Assembly (NCBI GenBank): GCA_021781415.1
Contig: JAJXWW010000013.1
Location: forward strand, 1-40,540
DNA length: 40,540 nt
Direction of reading: 5' to 3'
From: Planctomycetota bacterium
Lineage (GTDB): Bacteria; Planctomycetota; Planctomycetia; Gemmatales; Gemmataceae
The notes under the pieces are model-generated. The model was not told the DNA's origin. It ran no database searches and saw only the letters and a program-made list of their open reading frames with translations. Of the stretch, positions 33,667 to 40,449 are shown piece by piece (position 1 is the stretch's first letter; each line of letters opens with the position of its first letter). A program made the position numbers and the translations under genes.

Positions 33667-34383
33667 CTATTCCGAGGATGAAAGAAACCCTTCCCACGTC
33701 TCCGGTAGAGGTGCCGTCACCGTCAGCGGCTCGTACCGGATGGGATGCAGAAACGTCAGACTGCGCGCGTGCAGGGCGATGGTGCGTTCGCGCGGCAACT
33801 CGGCTGGGGGACCGAACGGCAGACGCGAACCGTACAGCACGTCGCCTCGCACCGGCCAACCTCGCCGCGCCGCCTGCACGCGAATCTGATGCATGCGCCC
33901 CGTCTCCGGCTCGATCTCAAGCATCGCCCCTTCCTCGCTTTCGTGGAGACGGCGATACGATAACACGGCTCGCCGCGCTCCCGGAGTCTGCTCGGTAGCA
34001 CATTCGGTTCGCGCTTCGTCTTGAATCTTCAACAACCAATCTTCCCATACCCCCTCGGCCGAGAGCGCCTCACCCGCGACAGAGCGCTCGACGAGCGCCC
34101 AGTAGACTTTGCGGACTTGGCGCGTGTGAAATTGCTCCGCCAGTCGTCGGGCCGCTTTGGTGTTGCGCGCGAAAACCACGACCCCCGACACCGGACGATC
34201 GAGACGGTGCGGAATGCCGAGATAGACTTTGCCTGGCTTCTGATACCGCTCCTTCAGATAGGCCTTGACCATTGCCTCCAATGTGGGAATGCCGGGCGGC
34301 ACACCCTGCGTCAATAGCGGTGCGGGCTTGGCCACGGCAAGGCAGTGGTTGTCTTCAAACAGAATGTGAAGGGAGTTGGACAC
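33667..34383 (-). CDS. RluA-type pseudouridine synthase
   Basis: 238 residues from GTG 34383. The catalytic Asp is D62 in the RluA-family motif (PHRLDRPVSGVVVFA), and the fold continues with VRKVYWALVER, EPETGRMHQIRVQAARRGWPVRGDVLYG and IALHARSLTF. It isomerises uridine to pseudouridine in 23S rRNA or tRNA; the exact target (RluA/C/D type) is not decidable. No S4 domain is present. The frame stays open upstream to 34473, but those 30 residues are the translation of a palindromic repeat, so the shorter start is preferred even though its ribosome site is poor. Confidence 0.8.
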   Translation of the reverse strand: MSNSLHILFEDNHCLAVAKPAPLLTQGVPPGIPTLEAMVKAYLKERYQKPGKVYLGIPHRLDRPVSGVVVFARNTKAARRLAEQFHTRQVRKVYWALVERSVAGEALSAEGVWEDWLLKIQDEARTECATEQTPGARRAVLSYRRLHESEEGAMLEIEPETGRMHQIRVQAARRGWPVRGDVLYGSRLPFGPPAELPRERTIALHARSLTFLHPIRYEPLTVTAPLPETWEGFLSSSE

Positions 34384-34402
34384 GGGAGGAGGTCGATGGA
34401 GA

Positions 34403-34455
34403 GAGCCGAGAGCGTGAGCGAGGGAGACATACCCCTCGCTCACGCCTTCGGCTTC
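34403..34455. repeat. Variant REP pair upstream of the pseudouridine synthase gene
   Basis: GAGCCGAGAGCGTGAGCGAGGG-like arm at 34403-34424 and its near reverse complement at 34433-34455, joined by an 8-base loop. The sequence is related to the REPs at 26254-27074 (same GAGCC...AGCG...GAGCG layout, different bases). The 53-bp hairpin lies between the protease stop and the next gene on the same strand. Confidence 0.65.
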
Positions 34456-34465
34456 AATGGTCTCG

Positions 34466-36058
34466 TTACGCATTCCCCGTCGGCGGAGCGACGGGACCGG
34501 CTTTCTTGATCTCGCCCTTCAGATGTTCGACGGCCTTTTGCAGCACGCGATCGACGAAAGGCTTCTTCTCCTTGCCGTCTTTCGTCTTCGTCTCGACCGG
34601 CTTGTCCTTGGTGCGAACGATGTCGCGATCGGCGCGATAGATCATGTACTCCAGACGCTCTTCATCGTTCATGGGAACCTCGAATCCCCGGTCGGCGTTC
34701 GCTACCAATTTACTCTTGTACTTCTCCACTTCATCCTTGGTTAACAGTTTGCCCAACTCGGCGAGGTAGTCCTTCTCGAACGGGAAGCGCGTTGCGGGGA
34801 ACGTCTTCAGCTTATTGACGACGCCATCCGGCACGCCGGCGCTACGCAGAGCGACCAACGCTTCGGGAGTCAGTTTATAGCCGCTGTCGTTGGGACGCAC
34901 GCCCCATTCGTCCGTCTCTTTGCTATCCGGAAAGCGATGGATGTTCTTCCCGCTCGGCCGCCAGTAGCTCGCGGTCGTCAGCTTGAGGGCGCTGCGGTCG
35001 CCGCCCTCGTGCATCTCGATAATGTTCTGCACGCTGCCTTTGCCGTAGCTGCGCTCGCCAATGACGACGGCTCGGCCATGATCCTGAAGCGCCGCCGCAA
35101 CGATCTCGCTGGCGCTGGCGCTATACTTGTTCACGAGAACGACCATCGGATATTTCTCGGTGGGAACCATCAGAGTTCCTTCCGACTTGGCGTCGTAAGC
35201 CTCTTCCTTGTGGTTGCGTCCCTTGGTGCTGACGATGCGTCCGCCCGTCAGGAACAGATCGCTGACCTCGCGGGCTTCCTTGAGCAAACCGCCGGGATTG
35301 TTGCGCAGATCGAGTACCAAGCCGCGCGCTCCCCGACGTTGGAGTTCCTCGACCGCGTCGCGCATCTCCTTGCTCGCCGTTCGACTGAAATGGGTTAAGC
35401 GGATATAGCCGATCTTATTTGCATCGTCGAGCATGAAGTCCCAGGCGCGGAGATTGTCCGGCTTGCGTCGGTCGCCCAGAACGCTGGAGACTTCGATGAT
35501 GGCGCGGGTGATGGACAAATCGACCGGCTCCTTGCCGCCTTCGTGCAACACCGTCAACGTCACTTTTTGGCCGGGGTCGCCTTGAATGAGATCGACGGCC
35601 TCGTTCATGCGCATGTTCTCGGTCGATTTGCCGTCGATTTTAAGGATCAAGTCGCCGGCCAAGACGCCCGCCTCGTAGGCCGGTGTGCCGGGCATTGGAC
35701 TGATGACCGTCAGCTGCCCCGTGTTCTGCCGACCGAAGCCGACCTGAATGCCGACGCCGCCGAACTTACCTTCGCTCTGTTTCTCGAACTGTTTGTATTC
35801 GTGCGGAGTGATATAGGACGAATGAGGGTCGAGCCGTTCCAACCCGCCGTTTATCATGTCTTCGACGAGTTTGCGTTCGCGTTCGGGGTTGATGTCCGTG
35901 ACGTACCGTTCGCGCACTTCGTGCAGCACGTCCACCACGAGGCGAACCAGTTCGTAGTCCTTGTCTTTCTCTTGGGTCGGCGCGCTATAGGAAACCGTGA
36001 TGCCAAGCACGGAGATGGCGGCGATGCCCAATATCCAGTATAAATTGCGACGCGACAT
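34466..36058 (-). CDS. ctpA: C-terminal processing peptidase (S41, CtpA/Prc type)
   Basis: 530 residues. A membrane anchor/signal (LYWILGIAAISVLGITVSY, residues 6-24) is followed by an N-terminal helical region (about 30-95). The PDZ domain (about 98-180) contains FGGVGIQVGF and AGVLAGDLILKIDG. The S41 protease core has the Ser/Lys dyad S315 (NKYSASASEIVAAAL) and K340 (GERSYGKGSVQ). The C-terminal 130 residues are helical and charged (Lys-rich). It cleaves C-terminal tails of extracytoplasmic proteins. ATG 36058 has GGAGG about 12 bases upstream. It is monocistronic or ends at the REP pair. Confidence 0.88.
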   Translation of the reverse strand: MSRRNLYWILGIAAISVLGITVSYSAPTQEKDKDYELVRLVVDVLHEVRERYVTDINPERERKLVEDMINGGLERLDPHSSYITPHEYKQFEKQSEGKFGGVGIQVGFGRQNTGQLTVISPMPGTPAYEAGVLAGDLILKIDGKSTENMRMNEAVDLIQGDPGQKVTLTVLHEGGKEPVDLSITRAIIEVSSVLGDRRKPDNLRAWDFMLDDANKIGYIRLTHFSRTASKEMRDAVEELQRRGARGLVLDLRNNPGGLLKEAREVSDLFLTGGRIVSTKGRNHKEEAYDAKSEGTLMVPTEKYPMVVLVNKYSASASEIVAAALQDHGRAVVIGERSYGKGSVQNIIEMHEGGDRSALKLTTASYWRPSGKNIHRFPDSKETDEWGVRPNDSGYKLTPEALVALRSAGVPDGVVNKLKTFPATRFPFEKDYLAELGKLLTKDEVEKYKSKLVANADRGFEVPMNDEERLEYMIYRADRDIVRTKDKPVETKTKDGKEKKPFVDRVLQKAVEHLKGEIKKAGPVAPPTGNA

Positions 36059-36438
36059 GGTCTTGCGACTCCTCCCGGAATGAGATCGGCGGCCGTTCGT
36101 GGCGATGCGCGACGCCGCGAACGACAGCGGCGACGATGAAAGAATTATACTTCGTCGCCGTTCGTCAAGCGAGGGGAGAAAAAGGAAACGATTCGGCATT
36201 GGAATTGAGCCTCAAAACCCCATTCGCGGCAGGGGCAAGCAACTCTCGATCCGTTTGCGCCGAAATTACCGGCTGATTCCCTCCATTCTTCCGAAATCTC
36301 CCAAATTACCTTTGACTCCCGGTCATTCACTCCTTATCGTCTAAACAGAGGCGTTCAATTTTACTTGAACCGCACATCTTGCCTCTTCGGGGGGCTGAAG
36401 AGGTTGGAACGATCCATTCCGTGAGGAGGTTTGAGACC
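36059..36438. other. Intergenic stretch between divergent protease and Cys-rich genes
   Basis: 380 bp with no convincing ORF. The only structure seen is a hairpin, CCTCTTC (36382-36388) with GAAGAGG (36397-36403), in the leader of the Cys-rich gene, 36 bp before its start. Promoters for both genes must lie here but I could not place them reliably. Confidence 0.4.
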
Positions 36439-37353
36439 ATGTACAGTATTGTGCTGGCGACTCTGTTGACGACGAGCGCGGCTGCGCCGGACTTTGGTAG
36501 GGGTTGTCACGGTTGCTGCGGCGGTTGCCACGGTTACTACAGTTGTTGCTGTGGCGGCTGCTACGGTTGCTGCGGCGGTTGCTACGGTTGCTGTGGCGGA
36601 TGCTACGGTTGCTGTGGCGGTTGCTACGGTTCGACCGTTTATTTCAGCGGTTACGGTGTTGGCTGCTACGGCAGCTGCTACGGCTGCTGGGGTACTTGCT
36701 ATGGCTGCCACGGCTGCTACGGCTGCTACGGCTGCTACGGCAATTGCTACGGCGGACTGCTGGTCGTGCCCGCGACCACCGTGCCGGCCCAGACCAAGCC
36801 GATGCCGGTTGCTCCCAAAAAGGAAGAGAAGAAGTCTTCGTTGGGCAATGCCGCCGATGTCATCGTCAAGGCTCCCGCCGGCGTGGAACTGACCGTCGAA
36901 GACCGCGCTCTGCCGCGCACCTCCACCGAGGAGACCTTCCGCACTCCCGAGTTGGAGCCGGGCTACATCTACACCTATAACTTTACGGCCCGCGTGGTGC
37001 GTGAAGGTAAGACGATCTCGTACACCAAACAGACCAAAGTGCAAGCGGGGAACACCTCCACGGTCGATTTCACCAAATTGGCCACCGAAGGGAAGGACGC
37101 GGCGCGAGTTACCGTGAAACTGCCCGCCGACGCGCGATTGTACGTCGATGGCGTGGCTTGCACGCTGACTTCGGCCTCGCGTTCGTTCAACACTCCCGAT
37201 CTGAACGCCGGCCAACGCTACTACTACACCCTCAAGGCCGAGGTGACGCGCAACGGCGAAACCGTCGCCAAGAGCCAGCGCGTGTTGGTCGAGGCCGGGA
37301 AGGATGTCACCGTCGAGTTCAAGGATTTGCCCGTGCGAACGGCAAGTCGCTAA
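36439..37353 (+). CDS. Cys/Gly/Tyr-repeat secreted protein with two TIGR03000 domains
   Basis: 304 residues. A short signal (SIVLATLLTTSAAAP) leads into a Cys/Gly/Tyr-rich block (residues about 21-105) built of CYGCCGG and CYG units, with 26 cysteines by my count. A Lys/Pro spacer (about 113-133) follows. Two tandem copies of the ~75-residue planctomycete TIGR03000 beta domain follow (about 135-205 and 215-290; VTVKLPADARLYVDG, GQRYYYTLKAEVTRNG). The DNA of the repeat block is itself tandemly repeated (ggttgctacggttgctgtgg). GAGGAGG lies ten bases before the ATG. It is probably a cross-linked cell-envelope or sheath protein. Confidence 0.85.
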   Translation: MYSIVLATLLTTSAAAPDFGRGCHGCCGGCHGYYSCCCGGCYGCCGGCYGCCGGCYGCCGGCYGSTVYFSGYGVGCYGSCYGCWGTCYGCHGCYGCYGCYGNCYGGLLVVPATTVPAQTKPMPVAPKKEEKKSSLGNAADVIVKAPAGVELTVEDRALPRTSTEETFRTPELEPGYIYTYNFTARVVREGKTISYTKQTKVQAGNTSTVDFTKLATEGKDAARVTVKLPADARLYVDGVACTLTSASRSFNTPDLNAGQRYYYTLKAEVTRNGETVAKSQRVLVEAGKDVTVEFKDLPVRTASR

Positions 37354-37561
37354 TTCCCATCTCTGGCAAAGCGACGGCGTGAGCCTCCGGGTGGGCGTCT
37401 CACCACCCAGCGGCTTACGCCGTTCGTTTTTTCGCGCTTCACGATGGCGAGTCCCAAGATCCATTCGTCGAACATCCGCTCTTAATTTGTTTCAGGAGTC
37501 CGGTTATCATCATTAACCATCGTTCCTCAGTCTGGAGGTCGGCGAGCGAAAGGATGGTTTG

Positions 37562-37978
37562 ATGAGTTGGCTCCCTTGGGCGTTGCTGTCGGCTTTGTTC
37601 GCTGGCTTGACCGCGATTCTGGCCAAGGTTGGCGTCCGCGATGTGGACTCGAATCTGGCCACGGCCATTCGCACCGTGGTTATCCTGCTCTTCGCCTGGC
37701 CGATTGCATGGGCCACCAAAACCCAATCGCTGGCCGACGTATCGATCCGAACCTGGAGCTTTCTCGTCCTGTCGGGCCTGGCGACGGGGCTATCGTGGCT
37801 GTGCTATTTCCGCGCCTTGCAACTGGGAGACGCCTCGAAGGTAGCCCCGATCGACAAACTCAGCGTCGTCGTCGCCATCGCCTTGGCCGCGCTGTTCTTG
37901 CACGAGCGCCTGACTTGGCAACACTATGTCGGCGGCACGCTCATCGTCTCGGGAGCCATCGTACTGGCCTGGAAGTGA
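37562..37978 (+). CDS. Half-size EamA-family membrane transporter
   Basis: 138 residues, about five hydrophobic helices: ALLSALFAGLTAILAKVGV, TVVILLFAWPIAWA, FLVLSGLATGLSWLCYFRAL, LSVVVAIALAALFL, VGGTLIVSGAIVLAW. LFAGLTAILAKVGV, YFRALQLGDASKVAPI and LHERLTW...GGTLIVSGAI are typical of the EamA/DMT domain. A full DMT transporter has two such domains; this one would have to work as a dimer, like small multidrug-resistance proteins. The substrate is unknown. It stands alone. Confidence 0.8.
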   Translation: MSWLPWALLSALFAGLTAILAKVGVRDVDSNLATAIRTVVILLFAWPIAWATKTQSLADVSIRTWSFLVLSGLATGLSWLCYFRALQLGDASKVAPIDKLSVVVAIALAALFLHERLTWQHYVGGTLIVSGAIVLAWK

Positions 37979-38082
37979 ACGCTCCCATCCACGGCCTACG
38001 CATACAAAACCAAGCCTTATGATTCTCGGATTCTCGGTGTCGAAACCTTTGCACGAACCCGACGCGACCGGTTGAAAACCTT

Positions 38083-38145
38083 CCCTAACCCCCAACCCCG
38101 CTCCCCGAGCGCAGCGGAGAGGGGCTTCTCGGGTTGCTTCTTAGC
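38083..38145. repeat. GGGGAGAGGGG-family palindromic repeat
   Basis: CCCTAACCCCCAACCCC, CTCCCCGAGCGCAGCGGAG, AGGGGCTTCTCGGG: another unit of the family at 16327-16493, here in the 3' region of the small membrane-protein gene and downstream of EamA. Its AGGGGCTTCTCGG end matches that of the 20597-20681 element. Confidence 0.55.
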
Positions 38146-38359
38146 GACGATAGCGTGTTTCGGGGGGATGCCAGCGTTGGTCCGTCTCCATCTCGGCGGC
38201 GCGTTGGCGGAGTTGCTCCTCTTCGCGCTCGCCGGACGTTTCTTGGGAAAAGGCTCGGCCCCACAAAAGGTAATGAAATGCGCCGAGCATCAGGATGCCG
38301 CCGCCAAACAGTACGACGTAGAGAAAGAAACCGCCGCTGAGGAATACCAACACCAGCAA
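38141..38359 (-). CDS. Small single-helix membrane protein
   Basis: 72 residues from TTG 38359 (GTG 38353 is an alternative). One or two membrane helices (VLVFLSGGFFLYVVLFGGGILMLG) are followed by a charged cytoplasmic tail (GEREEEQLRQRAAEMETDQRW). I do not recognise the family; many short planctomycete proteins have this layout. The start codon lies within the first bases of the duplicated leader, so this gene may mark the resident edge of the cassette region. The ribosome site is weak. Confidence 0.45.
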   Translation of the reverse strand: MLVLVFLSGGFFLYVVLFGGGILMLGAFHYLLWGRAFSQETSGEREEEQLRQRAAEMETDQRWHPPETRYRR

Positions 38360-38581
38360 GGCGGTCGAGGGCCGAGCAGTTTGGGGTATGGTTCACCCAG
38401 GTGAAGTGCCGGAGGAGAAAATAGGAATCGATTATTGTAAGTGACGGTACTTGAGTGGTTTGCGGATTTGCTCCGGCAGTGCAAGCCGCGCGGAATCGTC
38501 GAAGAATAGAACGGCATTTTGTTTGACAGCGCTACAACGCCTTGCCAAGATAGGCAGCTGAAAGGTGTAAAATAATTTGTT
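38353..38581 (+). promoter_or_regulatory. Leader copy A: promoter/attI-like region ending in GTT
   Basis: Non-coding, about 90% identical to copy B at 40200-40431. It has a perfect -35 box TTGACA (38523-38528), a 17-bp spacer and a weak -10 CAAGAT (38546-38551); a better -10 TAAAAT lies at 38568-38573 but at poor spacing. TTCACC-CA-GGTGAA is a short palindrome near the upstream end. Similarity to copy B stops exactly after the GTT at 38579-38581, where the DUF4303-like cassette begins. Confidence 0.6.
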
Positions 38582-38597
38582 AGCCGAAGGTAGACCA

Positions 38598-39182
38598 ATG
38601 GGATCGAACGTACTTGACCACCTTGCTGATCACGTTCATGCGGCGCTCAAGGCTGCTTTTACGGAGCTGATCAGCGCAAACCCGGGTCAGAACTTCTATG
38701 CATTCGCTGTGTTCACCGACGATTCGCTCCATTTCATACACCCGGCGGCCAATACGGAGGAGGCTTTGACCGCGACGGTCCAACGCTACCGGGAGACCGT
38801 CGATCCCAATTACGGGTCGACATCGACGCGCACGGGAATGCGGTGGTCGTACGGCGACTGGGGGCACTTCGCGAATTTCGGTGAGGAGCATTTCGCGGCG
38901 ATCAACGAAGCCCTCATCGAGAATATCGACGGCCCAGATGAGGACTTCGAGGCCCGGATTGACTCGCTTTGGGCAGCGGTCTTGAGCGGATTCCAGCGGC
39001 TGGAGAAAGACGGCTTTTTCGGATCATGGCCTGAGCGTTCCAGAATCACTTTTCTATTGGTCGGCGACCTGAATGGAGAACTGGTCAATAGCTGGGTGTC
39101 GGCGTTGAATCCGCCGGATGTTGCCGACCGTTTCATCAACTGGGACGCTGATGCGCCAGATGATAGCGGAGAAAACGGCTAA
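38598..39182 (+). CDS. DUF4303-like protein, cassette-borne
   Basis: 194 residues. The FYAFAVFTDDSLHFIHPAANTEEAL segment (residues about 33-57) and the helical C-terminal half resemble the DUF4303 family, small cytoplasmic proteins of unknown role that often occur in accessory regions; the assignment is by motif only. ATG 38598 has AAGG about 9 bases upstream and lies 17 bp after the GTT that ends leader A. The TAA stop (39180-39182) is inside the R'' end of the following attC-like site, a typical integron-cassette arrangement. No signal peptide or membrane segment. Confidence 0.7.
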   Translation: MGSNVLDHLADHVHAALKAAFTELISANPGQNFYAFAVFTDDSLHFIHPAANTEEALTATVQRYRETVDPNYGSTSTRTGMRWSYGDWGHFANFGEEHFAAINEALIENIDGPDEDFEARIDSLWAAVLSGFQRLEKDGFFGSWPERSRITFLLVGDLNGELVNSWVSALNPPDVADRFINWDADAPDDSGENG

Positions 39183-39271
39183 CAAAGCGTTGCACTTGAT
39201 GGGCCGGCATCACATTCTTCGAGACATCGCGTTCTTTGCAGCCGGCCCGCAAGTGAACGCAGTCGTTCGCC
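39177..39271. other. attC-like integron recombination site
   Basis: A 95-bp imperfect palindrome. R''-type end GGCTAAC (39177-39183). Left arm 39187-39208 (GCGTT, extra G, CACTTG, AT, GGGCCGGC). Loop 39209-39240. Right arm 39241-39260, whose reverse complement is GCGTT, CACTTG, C, GGGCCGGC. R'-type end GTTCGCC (39265-39271). Twenty bases pair, with one extrahelical G and one bulge on the left arm. AAC/GTT core triplets are kept, although R''/R' deviate from RYYYAAC/GTTRRRY. Recombination would occur at G/TT in 39265-39267. Confidence 0.75.
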
Positions 39272-39285
39272 GAGAAGGAGTGCGA

Positions 39286-39468
39286 ATGACACGCTGGTTG
39301 TTGACGGTGTGCTTGCCACAAGATCCAGCGCCGCTGGTTACTGAACTGATCGAGTTGGCCGGCAGACGGCCCTGCAAAGGAGCTGGCTGTTCCGTTTGCT
39401 ATTCGAGTGCGGAAGGGAGCGCGGAAGAAGACGCGAGTCGATTTGAACTTGGGGCGATTGCCCGGTAG
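39286..39468 (+). CDS. Small hypothetical ORF at the start of the second cassette
   Basis: 60 residues; ATG 39286 with AAGGAG (39275-39280) five bases upstream, 14 bp after the attC-like site. It reads MTRWLLTVCLPQDPAPLVTE, then a Cys-containing segment (RRPCKGAGCSVCYSS) and an acidic stretch. No family recognised. The position directly behind a cassette boundary, and the strong ribosome site, support expression; the sequence itself gives no functional clue. It ends nine bases before the ParB-like gene. Confidence 0.45.
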   Translation: MTRWLLTVCLPQDPAPLVTELIELAGRRPCKGAGCSVCYSSAEGSAEEDASRFELGAIAR

Positions 39469-39477
39469 AATCCTCTC

Positions 39478-39780
39478 ATGAGCGACCGAGTGTTCTTCGA
39501 CGTTGACCCGGCGACGCTCCACCTGCCGAACGAGCGCATCGACGGGGCTGATCCAGCCAAGCTACAGCGCCAGATCGCCCGACATGGGCGATCCTTGACT
39601 GGTATGCCACCGGTGCTGGTGTACCGTGGCTCAGATGGGGAACTGATGCTGAGCGACGGCGTGACGCGGGCAACGCGGGCGGCCAAATTATGCCCGGGTT
39701 CGTTTATCCCCGCCGAACTGCTCGGTACTCTGGCCCATCCGGTTGACCACCTGCCCACGGTCCAGGAGAAACTACCATGA
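39478..39780 (+). CDS. ParB/Srx-like domain protein
   Basis: 100 residues. The layout DVDPATLHLPNERIDGADPAKL, MPPVLVYRGSDGELMLSDGVTRATRAAKL, PGSFIPAEL matches the ParB N-terminal/sulfiredoxin-like fold: strand with the residue-number signal, a helix that selects the partner, then the DGVTRATRA box, which corresponds to the GERRxRA nucleotide-binding box of ParB. No HTH follows, so it is a stand-alone nuclease/NTP-binding-type domain of unknown target. The stop overlaps the next start (ATGA), giving a coupled pair. No strong ribosome site. Confidence 0.65.
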   Translation: MSDRVFFDVDPATLHLPNERIDGADPAKLQRQIARHGRSLTGMPPVLVYRGSDGELMLSDGVTRATRAAKLCPGSFIPAELLGTLAHPVDHLPTVQEKLP

Positions 39781-40022
39781 ATGATATTGTCCGTGACGAA
39801 TTGATCGAATCTTTGGCTGAACTTCGCCAAGCCCTGCCGTCGATGCGGTTTGGACAATTGGTCGCCAACATGGCGACGGTGGCCCGTGGGGCAGTTGCCG
39901 GCGCGATTTGGGAGATGGAAGATGATGAGTTGTTGGGTGCCATCCGCTGGCAACTTCAACAGCTCTCCGCACGCGCGGCAGGAGATGTCGAACCATCTGC
40001 CGATGCGATTCGTCGCATCTGA
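39777..40022 (+). CDS. Small partner protein coupled to the ParB-like gene
   Basis: 81 residues, ATG 39777 overlapping the ParB-like stop by four bases. A helical protein with ELRQALPSMRFGQLVANMAT and IWEMEDDELLGAIRWQLQQL. No signal, membrane or DNA-binding motif is seen. The pair arrangement resembles two-gene stress or toxin-antitoxin modules, but I have no sequence evidence for a toxin. After the stop, a hairpin at 40147-40171 (AACC-tc-GGAGA, TCTCC-GGTT) is the only structure before leader B. Confidence 0.6.
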   Translation: MNDIVRDELIESLAELRQALPSMRFGQLVANMATVARGAVAGAIWEMEDDELLGAIRWQLQQLSARAAGDVEPSADAIRRI

Positions 40023-40146
40023 ATGATCTGTAACGCTTGGTGACAGGGATGCACCTCGACACGTTTACCTGCTGTTCCGTCAGCAGTCTGCTACCTCAGC
40101 GTGTGCGGTTGGTAACGAACGCGTGCGAAGCCTGGGGGACAACGGT

Positions 40147-40171
40147 AACCTCGGAGAAACACTCTCCGGTT
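40147..40171 (+). terminator. Small hairpin before leader B
   Basis: AACC, GGAGA, loop AACAC, TCTCC, GGTT: nine base pairs with two unpaired bases (TC) on the left. Possible terminator for the ParB-like pair; no T-tract. Confidence 0.3.
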
Positions 40172-40199
40172 GCGAGAGCGCGAGCCGACGCGACGACTG

Positions 40200-40431
40200 C
40201 CAGCAGCAAAGCGGTCGGGGGCCGAGCAGTTTGGGGTACGGTTCACCCAGGTGAAGTGCCGTAGGAGAAAGAAAGAATCGATTATTGTAAGTGATGGTAA
40301 TTGAAAGGTTTGCGGATTTTCTCCGGCAGTGCAAGTCGCGTGGAATCGTCGAAGAATAGAACGCCATTTTGCTTGACAGCGCTATAGTGCATTGCCAAGA
40401 TAGGTAGCTGAAAAGTGTAGAATAATTTGTT
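40200..40431 (+). promoter_or_regulatory. Leader copy B: promoter/attI-like region ending in GTT
   Basis: The counterpart of leader A: 221 aligned positions (40211-40431 against 38361-38581), 22 substitutions and no indels by hand count. TTGACA (40373-40378), a 17-bp spacer and CAAGAT (40396-40401) are conserved; TAGAAT lies at 40418-40423. Similarity stops after the GTT at 40429-40431. The ankyrin-type gene begins 18 bp later. Confidence 0.6.
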
Positions 40432-40449
40432 CGCTGGCTGAGGTTCACG

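Noticed and set aside
36361..37464. 367-codon minus-strand frame with Ala/Val/Thr repeats
   Set aside because: It is the antisense of the Cys/Gly/Tyr repeat gene; its repeats merely mirror the DNA repeats. No ribosome site.
38290..38598. Minus-strand frames across both leader copies that look alike between copies
   Set aside because: Base changes between copies are mostly amino-acid changing, and the frames have no ribosome site, so the similarity is at DNA level.
40023..40199. Searched for a second attC-like site closing the ParB-like cassette
   Set aside because: No arm pairing and no GGCGAAC (the R'' expected for a cassette starting GTTCGCC) was found; only a small hairpin at 40147-40171.
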